A program made the position numbers and the translations under genes. A stretch of DNA of 64,000 bases from Marchantia polymorpha subsp. ruderalis. Taxonomy: Eukaryota > Streptophyta > Marchantiopsida > Marchantiales > Marchantiaceae. This document shows, piece after piece, positions 23,201 through 35,200 of this stretch. Every line of letters starts with the position of its first letter. Within the stretch, counting starts at the first letter, position 1. The stretch lies in contig AP031354.1 in assembly GCA_037833965.1 (NCBI GenBank), forward strand, positions 19,260,001-19,324,000, written 5' to 3'. The notes under the pieces are model-generated. The model did not search any database and had not been told where the DNA came from. It worked only from the letters and a program-made list of their open reading frames with translations.

Positions 23201-26200
23201 TCAAAATCCCTTATAACATGATCACCGAAGGCTCGACCGACATCGTGACTGATGTCATTGTCTACCCCGGTCCCATCGATGGAGCTCGGAGCAGTATCAC
23301 CGGTCCGGCCATGGGCGGCGGCGTTGCTGGAACCAATTTCACAGTCTACATCATCCCCCGCGACGCTTACGGTAATTTGCTGAGTCCCAATGCGGCGGAC
23401 CTGGCCCTCCTGGAGGTTGTGGTGACTGTCACTGACCGTGAGAACAACCCGCCAACCCCCGTCACGACCGAAGCTCTATCAATAGACTCGACGAATGGCT
23501 GGTACGTCAGCCAGTTCAATGCCACTGTGTCCGGGACTTGCAAGTTCCAAGTGACTCAAACGGCGACCAAAACAGTTGGACTCGCCGAGTTCAACATCCG
23601 TGCTGCGAGCCTGAGCGGAGCGAAGACTGTGCTCTCGGGCATGGGTCTGAAGGGCAGCGTTGTGAACCAGCCAGCCATCTTCTTCATCAACGCCAAGGAC
23701 GGTTTCGGAAACGCGATGGACGACCTGGGTTCGGCTCCGGTCGAATTCGTGGCCAGATTGTGCAAGACTGAGGCGATTTGCGTGAATGAAACGTGCACCG
23801 ACGATTGCAGTGCGGCTGGTCGAATCGCCGTCCGGGACAGACACATCTACGGTGGCATGTACGCTGTCACGTGGAGCGCACCGAGCGTCGGTAAATACAG
23901 CATAAGCTTGACGAGTGGGAACGAGAATGTCACAGGATCACCCGTCACACCTCTTACCGTGGTCACTCTAGCTGAGAGAGGCCCTCCTGTGGCGGCCGAA
24001 GCCCTGGTGTGCAATGGCTTGATATTCAAAGCCTGGTGTCCAGGGTATTTCGGAACCGTGGCAGGTGTGAAGGCCAGGTTCTCAGTGGCTTTAGCAGACG
24101 CCGATCAAAACTTTGTGGCCAGCTCCGGAACTGCGCTTTCCGTCGCTCTTGCACCCCCCGATCCCACAGCTGTGACAGAGATCATCGACAGCAATGACGG
24201 TTACTACACTATCGTGTACACCATCACCAAGATTCCCGAACCACCTGCCCCAGTGGAATTGTCGGTGAGCCTTGGTACCGCTGAAATCACCAAGGCCAGT
24301 GTGAACATCACCCCAGCGTGGACCTCATCCGAGAAATCCACCATCGATCCGATGTTTACTGCCCTCATCGTAGCTGGGGGTAACCTTTTCACCGCCATCA
24401 CTCCCAAGGATCCTTATGGAAACCTGCAAGCTTACGGTCTCTCGTACCCTACTTCGAACGACAGATTCACCTTCACTGCAATCCGGGAGACCGGTGAGCG
24501 ACTGCATGGGACTGTCACCTGGAATGAGACAACTCTTGTGTGGGATGCTTATATGCGCCTCACGTGGTCTGGAATCTATTTCGTCGCAGTCGAGTTAAAC
24601 GATGTACTTCTGGGCACAACCGGAGCTAGTGCAACCATCACTGTAAATCCCTCGACCCCGACCATTGAAAACAGTGTACTTCTTCAGCCTTGGCTCCCGC
24701 CCGTGAGGTCCATGGAGACCGGCTTTTTCGAGGTGCCGGGCCTCGCTGACAAATTTGGAAATCGTATCGTCAAGGATCTGTCGTTTACAGCCAATGCAAC
24801 GGACATTGCAGACAGTGCTGCAACGCTCATCCCCTTCTTGTGCTCCCTGACGAACACAACCTATGCTTTGGCAACATGCACCTACAGCTTGAACAAGACG
24901 GGCACATACAACGTCAGTTATGGCGCTAGTGGCCTCGTTGCTTACACAGCCATCCAGGTGCTGCCTGGTGCTGCTTCAGATCTGTCGACTGTGGAAGGCA
25001 GTGCGACCACAAACTGCACCGTGGGTCACTTATCCGTGTTGACAATAAATTGCATCGATGCGATGCAAAACAACTGCAGCCATCCGGAAACAGCTTTCAA
25101 GGCAGTTCTCACCCTACTGCCAGGAGCAGGAACAACGATCGTGAACAGCACCGTACTTCCAGTGGTGGCCGACGTATGGGGGAATGAGTTCGGCACATTT
25201 GCTTCCTACATTGTCAAAGAAGTGGGCAACTGGACATTGAATGTGACCCTTCAGGATGGCAGAAACATAACCGGCAGTCCCTTTTCAGTTCTTTGCACTC
25301 ATGCTGTCTCGACCCCAAGAATATCATTCGCTTATGTGGTCGATCCGCCTCGGAAACTCGATAACCTTGGGAAAGTTTCAATGGTCGCCGGATCAGTCGT
25401 CGAGGTGAACGACCAACCCCATCTCCCATTCGCTCAAACCTCTCTAGGTTACTCGTATTCGTGCACGCAGATGAACGAATTTGCTGTTTGTTATACGTTT
25501 GACACGAAACTGGTCACAGGAATCTACTTGAAGTGCTCTCTCTTCCTACTCTCACTAGTAAAAATAAGATCATTAATAACCATAATAATATTTAAAACTG
25601 ATAGAATCCAGAATGTACACTTTACATTCTGTCTGGTCGTTGTCCGATAAGCTGGAAGACTCAAAGTTCATAGGTAACATCAAACTTGATGTTACCTATG
25701 AACTATGTTACCTATGTATTGAGAAGTCTTGCTGATCGACGGTCCTGGTAGGGACGGTGTGACGTTTTCAGCTGGGGGTGATGATCCTGGATGCAAATGG
25801 CAACCGCCAACAGGCTTCAGTCGTAGGGGACACTTTGAAGGTGACGTTTGAACCTGAAGACCCACTGTTGCAGAATACCGGAGTGTATCTATCAGAAGTG
25901 GTAGACAACATGGATGCCACGCACAGCTTCAAAGTGTCTGCTTCCAAGGTGGGTACGTACGCGGACAGTGTGCTCACACCTATTAACTACATACTGAAGG
26001 TGAACTGCACTACTGCAGATGAGCCTTCTTTGGTGGATCAAGGAATCGGAGGAGCTCCTTTCACTTTTACTGTCCTGCCTGGTCCGATCAGCGTGTACAG
26101 CACATCGGTCCAGCTTGTTAAGAGCAATCCAGAGACTACTGGACTGACGAGCACATTCAGAGTCGTCACACAGGATGCTTTCGGAAACGTCGCAGCTTAC

Positions 26201-29200
26201 AATCAGACACTCAATGTTACCGTAGTCGTTAGCAAGTGGGAACCACTGGTGGAAGAAGAAAATCCGAATGAAAGCCCCGAGCCCTCTACCGTGACCCCGC
26301 CGCCGCCTCCAGCACCCCCTCCACCAAAAGCATTCGGACGGCGACTACTGCAGGTGATCCCAGCTCAGACTATATTTCCCCAGGACTCGGGCGGTTATAC
26401 GATAACCCCGGTCGTCGTCAATAACTTCGATGGCACGTACAGTTTCACATTCTCCGTCACTCAGGCCGGAGCTTACAACATCAGCGTTTTCGTGGACTCT
26501 GAGCTCGTCGGTTCAGGCTCCTCGACTATTGAGAACTTCATGGTGGAGGCTGGCAATCCTGACTTTTCCCGTCTGCAACCTGTGAGCGAGACCCTGGGGA
26601 AAAATTCGACCGCCTTGAATTGTACCACTCCTGGCAACATCACTATCGCCGTCGCCGATATGTTTGGCAATCCCGTTGTCCTCCCAGCTGCTCAAGCTGA
26701 GAAGTATATCGCCAACATTACCGCCAACATCCAGGTTTGCGATCTACAACTTCTGCTCGCAATTCCGCTCAGATTGATTTCCTAGTCATGTCTTTGTTGT
26801 TCTTAACGGTGCCACTTGTCAGAGCGCCGCTCTACGTAACCAAAGAATATATAGCCCATGTGCCAAGCACCGCGAGTAGAACGAGAACTCAGCATGTCTC
26901 AGATCAATAAGAAAGCTCCGTGTACGCTTCACAGTTGAATGACACATCGCTCTAAACAAGGAACATTTGAGATTTCTATGCACTTAATGAGAGATCTGGT
27001 CAAGTCGACACGTCAGTCTCCGTCACAGTTGTGACCCCGTGGTTCAGATTTGCATGCCTTAGCTTCATCGCCGCCGTACCAGACGAGGTCCTCCACTCGT
27101 AAATACACTAGAAATGACGTGGGCGAAGTTCACAGCTAACAAAGCATTAATTCATGAAAATATCAGCACTATTGATCATATCTCACAACTAAACAATCAC
27201 TGCCTTTGGACATCCCTGCAGCTTCGAAAACGTCAAATCAATGCTTTCATGATTTTCGAAGACAAGGATAGTAACGTCACCTTGGATGCATGGGTAGTTG
27301 GGGCCACCGACGGCAGCATCACCTCGAAGTATACTCCCACTTCATCGGGCGATGTGGCGTTTTACATGTGGTATGGGGACACTGTGACTGGCATCAAATA
27401 CCTGAGTGCCATGACTCCAGTTTCAGGCACAATCCTCTCGGGCCCGGCGGATCCAACCACGGTTCGCGCTTATGGCGGGGGCCTTATCGCTGGATTAACA
27501 ACTACATGCGATGCGTATATGTGGTGTGATTATCGCAACAACACCATTCACATCGAGGTGTTTGATGCGAACAAAAACGTTCTGACTTATACCGAGCTGG
27601 AAAACGCTTGCTATGAAGTCTACGTCGAGTACAATTTCACGGACCCGTTGTTGATCATGCCTGGTGGTGCAGTAATTGCCCCAGACATGGCGACTTGCCT
27701 TATTAAATACACTGTCAATTATACCACGCTACCGAATCAAAAGGTGTGTACTTCTGATCTAGCTCGACGAGATAAAGTCCCGTGTAATAGAAGCCATATC
27801 AGGATAAGATGCATATCTAAATTCTAGTGACATTCTTCAGGCTGGCAAGAAAACTTGAATTTGAATTTCGCTGAGGCCTAGCAGCTGATTTACGGGGCAG
27901 TTCTCACCCCCAAAGTGTGTGCATCACCTTTGACCGCAGGTGTCATTTAACATATCCTACGCTGGCAAGTTACTCACTGGGTCTCCGTGGACTGTGGGCG
28001 TGAGGGTTGCTGCCGGAGATGTGAGCCTAGCAAAAAGCTTTCTTTGGGGAGATTTAGGTGGTGTCATAGAAGCAGGGAAAGTGGGAAAAATTTATGCGCA
28101 GCTGTCAGATAAAGACGGTATTTGGCTCTGCATCAGTCCGATGGAAGGAAACGAATATGTGCAGTTGATAGCTTACAATCAAACTGAGGGCGTAATTGCA
28201 CCTCAGCTGGCTTCTTTTGACAACGGCGATGGGACCTTCCTTCTCACGTATACAACTGCTTCCACAGGAACCTTTGGTTATCAACCAGTCATTGGATACA
28301 ATTTGAGACCTTTTGGACCCGTAATTGTCATCAGGGTACGCAGCAGATCTTCCTTCTCCTTGCCGTACTTGCCGTAGGTTTAGCACCAAAGTAGCGTGTT
28401 TGGGTATCTAAATTGGACGATCTAAGGTTGAAAATTGGCTTGGACTGGTGTTTGCAATCTACTGCTTCTTCAAAAATTTTTTGTAGCTCCAATGTGTTGC
28501 TCAAAGAATAGATGCTGATGCTGGATGTGCTCGTGATATGTAGTCAATACAAACCAGTGTGTGAATTGGCCAGAACGAGAGAGTCTGAACATTGACCGCA
28601 TGTTGCCTTTGCACTTTTGCAGGTGGTGGCATCGGAGACTGTCGTGGCAACGACCTCAGTCTCCGTCATAAGCACCAATGTAACTGTGTATCGTGCAGGT
28701 TATGATGCACTGCTAGTTGAAGTGCAACCTATAGATCAATTCTCCAACCTGCAAGACTACTACTTTGCTTCTCCAGACATCTTTCGGGCTAAAATTCAAC
28801 AACCTGACGGCACCATCGCCTACCAGGTTCTGGATCGTATCGAGACCGAAAGTCAATACGGAGTCCCATATCACAAATGGCTGCTGAAATACTACCCGGA
28901 GCAGGCACCTCGGAGGAGCACCGCTTTGTACATCATTGAAATAGTGTGGAGCAATGGGACCGTGGAGGAGTTGGTTCCCCAAGTACCTATAAAGATTTAT
29001 GCAATGCCTGGTCCGCCTGAACCTTCCTTTGTAAAGGTTAGTACCAGCTACTCCCGTCGGATGATTTTCGCTGTGCAGAATGATCCTCAAGTTTAATCTC
29101 CTCAACCTTTCGCTTGTTGAGTTGTAAGTTGAACTCCCCTATTCAGACAGAATAGGGGAATTTGCTTATCGTTCGTTGAATCTGTAATATCTACTTGGCA

Positions 29201-32200
29201 TCCCCTTTAGTTTCGAAGTTTACTTGACACACCCCGGGGCAAAGAACTGGACGTGTAGAGACGGTAGCTCCCGAGCTGTCGGTGATATTCCAGTGCTTTT
29301 CGAAGTAACTCTAATTACGTTCCGAGACAAACGGCAGTGTTTCGAGATTGGGCAAGGATTTGGGAGCGGGTTCACAGCGAGAGCAGTGTCATACTGGCGA
29401 AGGAATAAGTACAGCTATTAGCGCTGCAATTCACCTACGGTCGTCAAGTTCTTCAATACACTCTTCTCGTGAAAAGTTTCCCTTCGATTATTGACGAATA
29501 GCCGGTTCGTGTAGCTTCTAGCGAGTACACGCTTGTGATGGGTGTTGTCAAGTAAACTTTTAAACTGAAGGGCGATTATGGGGTTGAAATACCTTAGCTG
29601 ACGTCCACGACCGTATTGAGTTGACTCTGGCGCGTGTGGTCCTCGATCAGATTGTTTCATCGGCGTGTAAAAAGTACTGACATATAAATACCAATATAAA
29701 TTCATAAACCCCATCCGCGTAAATAAATATGATAACCTACTGGATAGTAGCCCAATGTCCTCAATGATATACGTTTGAGTTTATGAAGGGTAAGATTGTG
29801 AGAATGTCAGGAAAGAAGTCCGATTTTCAGTGACACGAAGAAACTCGGTGCAGACCTCTTGACTTCCAGTGAATTTTGGCGTCATGTTCAGGTTGTGGGA
29901 CAAGGGGCATCCAAGGCTATCATCGGAACGCTCTCGAGTTTTGTGGTTACTTTATACGATAAACTCGACAATCAAGTGACCAAGTTGGACGACATTCAGC
30001 AGTACAACATAACGATGGTGGTGAACGACCTATCGGAGGAAATCGTCAGCACCACGAGCTGCACTGTGAATGCAGCCCCTCCAGGAGGCCTGTGCACCTA
30101 CACCATTTATCAGGCAGGAACGTACGCCTTCGACATCTGGGCCGACAATAGGCTCCTGTTGCAGCAGAGTGTGACTGCTCAGGAGCCGTCCATATACGCC
30201 CCGAACTCCAGAGCCTTTGGAGACGGCGTCGGCACCACGGACAACCCCGTGGTGGTGGGAATAGAGGCGGAGTTCATGATCGAGGCTTACGACAGTCTCA
30301 ACAATCCCCTCGTCGCCAGCAGCTTATCCAACGTGACCACCACTTTCGACGTCGCCGGGTACAATCTCGTGTCCACCGGCGTGATCCGCCCGAGCCCGGG
30401 CTACCCGCTGCGCCTGAAAGGCACGAACCGCGTTCTGGTCCGATACATGGTGTACAAATCGGGCCCCTACGTCGTCAACGTCAGAAGAGCCGGCGCTCAC
30501 ATCATGGGCTCCCCGTACTACGTCACAGTGTACCCCGGCGAAATCAGCTCCATGAGCACCGTGGACGCCGAGACGCTGTCGCTGTGCAAGTCCGGCCAGT
30601 CGCACGCCGTGACGGTAACGGCGCGCGACAAAGAGGGCAACATCCGGACTCACATGGAGGACGCGCTGACCATCATCAAGTCGGTACGCTACGGCAACGA
30701 GTCCGAGATGGACACGATGAAGCCTCTCGGGGCGGGGGTGTACACGTGGAACTTCACCTGCAAGACGGCCGGGACGAAGGACCAGCCGGAGAGCACCCTG
30801 ATCTCCATCTACTCCTACAGGGCGCAAGTGTGGAGCGGAATGATTCCGGTCGCGCCCGGGCCTCCGGACGCGAAGCAGTTCATGGTCGGGGCGTTCTGCC
30901 TCGTCTCGGCCGGGGAGGTTGGGATGACCACCGTCGTCGCGGCGGACTCGGCCGGGAACGTCCTCTGGGACGGAGGATTGTCAATCACCGTCTACCTGAT
31001 GTCCAAAGAAGCCAACACCTCGGCCTCGGGCGAGGACTGGTACAACGGCACGTACACCTTCACGTGGATGATGACCAAGAGCCAGCAGTACACCATCGTC
31101 GCGGAGTTCAACTCGTCCACCTTCTACACGGAGGCGATCTGGGTGTTCCCGGGGCCGCCCGACGCGCAGTCCACCAGCGTGACGTTCGACGGGACCACGG
31201 GCTACGTCGCGGGAGTGGAGGGAACTCTGTGGATCCAGTTCTTCGACGCCTACCAGAACAACATCACGGCCGACGTGCTCGTCCCGACGGACCTCAGCTT
31301 CACGTCTCTGTCCGTCGACGCGGAAGTCCGCCGCGCGACGTTCATGGCCAAAACCATCACCTTCGACGACAACCGGTACACCGTGACTTTCATCCCACTC
31401 TACGCCGGCGCCATGAAGGTGCATCTGAAGATCAACGGCGGGCAGGTTCTACAGAACGGCGAGCCGTACACCACGCAGGTCATCGCCGGTCCTCCGTTGG
31501 CGACGCGGATGTACGCCTGGGGCGGGGGATGGACTGCGGGGGGCGTGATCGGCGGAACCAGCACCTTCTTCCTCCGGCTCCGCGACTCGATGGACAATCT
31601 GATCGAGACCGAGCCGCCGGCACCTCTGACGGTCACGTTCACTCCGGCGGTCGCGACGGATTTCGCCCAGACGTACATGGCCATGGGGCTGATGATGATC
31701 ACTTACGTTCCTACTACGGCCGCTCCTGAGTTCACCATCAGCGTGGGCTACGACAGTATCATCGCGCTGACCAGTGGACTTCTCATGACCAATGGCACCA
31801 CCGGCAACTACTCGGCCGCGAGGTCCGTTATCACCACCGAAGACGGCATGGAGATCGATAATCAGGTCGTGGTGTATTCGTACGCCGGGGAGTCGATCTC
31901 TTTCCTGATCCAGCCCCGGGACACGTCAGGCTTCCCCATCAGCACGCCGCCGGCCAACTCACCCAAGGTGCCGGTCTACGTGGTGCGAATCACGGCCACT
32001 CCCACTCAAGTCATAACCAGCGATCCGACGAACTATGAAGCGACCTTCGAGGTATCGAGCGATGAAGCCAGGGATTACTTGGTCGTGGTGCGCAGCTCGG
32101 ACAGCACCCACGAGCTTCCCAACAGTGGATTCACGGTGAAGTTCCTGCCGGGACCGTCCTCGCCGGTCAACTGCATAATCACCAGACCGGATGGGGAGCA

Positions 32201-35200
32201 ATTCGATCCTTCGAAGCCCTTGGTGGCCGGTCATCAGCTGGAGCTCATAGCTCAATCGAAGGACGCTTACGATAACGTCCAAATCTACAGCTTGCAGAAT
32301 GCGGACATCTACGTAGCGACCCTGACGGCGGGAACCACCACCCAAGCAGTGGGAGTTTCCATCAACTTCCAGTCCACCTACAGAATTACCTTACAGGTTC
32401 CCGTCGTTGCTGGAGCAGGCTCCTTGATTGTGAACTTGAACGGAGCTCAGGTTGCGTCCTATGGCATTCTCGTGATCGCCAGCACTCTGTACTTGCGAGG
32501 CACAGAGATCACACCCTGGTACTTGGACCCCATGATTTCCGGCCAGGAGGCCTACTTCGACATCATCCCCGTTGATGCTTATCAGAACGTCATAAACTCT
32601 GTGAACGCCACCCAGCAGATATTCGCCGCTCTGGCTGTGGTACCTAACTGCCTTCCCTTCTTCTTTATAAAAGCCATACTTACACTATTATACTATAAAT
32701 CGAGCGTCATTTCTTCCTTCACTATCTGCAACTCCTGTACCCCCGAGTTGCAGATAGTGAAGGAATGGTACGTGAGATTCTCTACTTTGGTTTCTCTAAG
32801 CCAGTATCTTTAATAACGAAAGCTGTAATAGTTTAGGCTTCCTCACGAGACATCCGATGCAGAAACATCAGATTTTCGACACCGTGATTGAAAGTTTGGT
32901 CAACAGCTGAGATTTGCATGACGTAAGTCAGTCCTTCCAATCGTAGAGCACCGAGAATGGTAAACGGGTCTGCGCTTGTTGTAACTCGGGTTTTAAATAT
33001 CACAGAAAATCCCGGGGACTGTGGATCCCGTAACCTTCGAAACGAGTCCAGACTCATACAACTTCATCGAGGTAGCTCAGTTGCAACCGGGCATGCTATC
33101 ACAAGGACTGCATGCAGTCGTGATGCCGAAGAAGGTGGGGAGCTACATTGTGGTAGCCGCCAACAGCCCCGGTCGCATCGGTGGCGATATGACGGATGGG
33201 ATCATAGAACTCGCAACCGTGGACATCCTCCCTGGCGATGTGGACATCACCAGATCCTTCGCCACACTCGAACGCTCTTACCCCGGTGGAGCAACCATCG
33301 CCTTCCGCATCACAGGTACCTCCTCTTCCCACCTTCATCGTTCTAGCTCTCGTGCTCCCGTTACTTTGATCAGCCCAGAGCTCTCGTAGGAGAGCCAACC
33401 TTTCTGAGTACATTACTTGTAGGAGTATAATAACACACATATAATCATGCATGGCCGACTAGAATTAGTCGCAATTCAGAGTGTTTATCTTTCCGAGTGG
33501 GGTAAAATGGATTGGCACGGTAATAATAATTCCTGTACGAACTGTCCGAGTTTTGCAGGTCTGGACTCGTACAACAACCTGGTTCCAGCTCTTCCCGACG
33601 TGTCCACCGAGCCGTATTACAATGTGGAGGTGACGGCGGCAGTGTGCTCAGCAGAGGAGGAGGAGCTTTGGGAATTGGCTTCCGGGAACTCGACGACTCC
33701 GTGCCCGCCGAGCTACACGTGCGATGCGCTCTTCACGCCGCACGGCTACGGCGACATCAACATCACCATAACTTGGGACGGGCTGGACGCCATCGAGCAC
33801 AAAGTCGACGTGACCTCCAGAGGAGCTCCGACGGTCATCACGGCCCTGATGGACGACACGGCCGGATCCATTCTCGTGACCTTCGACGGCGTGAGCGACG
33901 CGGGCTTGAGAAGCATGCGAGGAATGAGGGACGGCCCCGAGCGGTGCGAGATGCTGCTGGACAATACCACGTACCTCAAGCTCGGCTCCAACCCGGCCTG
34001 CGGTTTCAAGGACGCCCAAACCATGTACATCCAACTGGGTTACAACGCCAGCATCATGCCCGCCGGCGCGCCGACGCCGGACTACATCACGCTGTCCAGG
34101 GAGGGCGTCTTCGCCGAGCGCGAGACGTCGCTTCCATCAGCCGGGAGCGTCCTGCTCCGGCCGCCCAACAAGCATCCGCCTCTGGTGGCCATCCTCTCCG
34201 GGCCGACCACAGTCGGAGCTTGCGACGACTTCGTTCTGGACGCTTCGTCCAGCTACGGAGCAGGGGGCCGGCCCATGACCTTCTCGTACCACGCCAAGGG
34301 CACCGGCGACTTGTACAAGCTGTCGGTGCTGGGGTCCATTCTGGAGTCGCTGCCCAACAACACCATGGTCGTGAACATCCCGCCGGGCTCCCTCGAGGCC
34401 AACTACATCTATACGTTCGTGGTCGTGGTCGTGAACTACTTGGGCAAGAGGGCCACGGCCAGCGTGACCATCTCGGTGTCGCCCACGCCCGTGCCCATCC
34501 TCCACATCCCCGGCTCCGCGGAGGTCCAGACCTTCTCACGAGGCCAAGTCGTCACGCTGGAGGCCGACGTCGCGATCCCCGGGACGCAGCTCTACGACCT
34601 GGAGTCCGGCACCTGCTACGACACCGACACTAAGGTGAACACCACGGCGACGCAGATGGTCTTCGTCTGGACGCAGGTCGCCGGCCCGTTCGTGAACATG
34701 TTCCAGCTGGGCAACACGGGCCAGCAGCTGAACATCGCCGGCAACCAGCTCGCGGTGGGCCAGGTTTACGAGTTCCTGGTGACCGTGTCCATGTTCGGGT
34801 ACCCGACGCAGTATTCGACGGCGCAGGCGGCCGTGCAAGTGAAGAGCTCGCCCATCGTGGCCTTCATCAAGGGCGGCGATCGGGCCATCAACGCTTCGCA
34901 GGACCTGATCCTGGAAGTCGTAGCCTACGACCCCGACAACCTGGTGGACGAGTTCGGCAACTCGTTCCAATACAACTACGTGTGGACCTGCGACACGCCC
35001 ATCACCACGCCGGAGTCGCTACTGTACGTGTACACGGACCAGAACTTCGGGAGCATTATCAAGATACCGGCCAACACCCTGCTGAACGGCACGGTGTACA
35101 ACTACACCGTCGTGGTGAGCAAGGAGGGCGGCGCGGAGCCCGCCACGGCCACGGCCTCCATCACGCCGCTCGACGACACGGTGACCATGACCTGCGAGAT

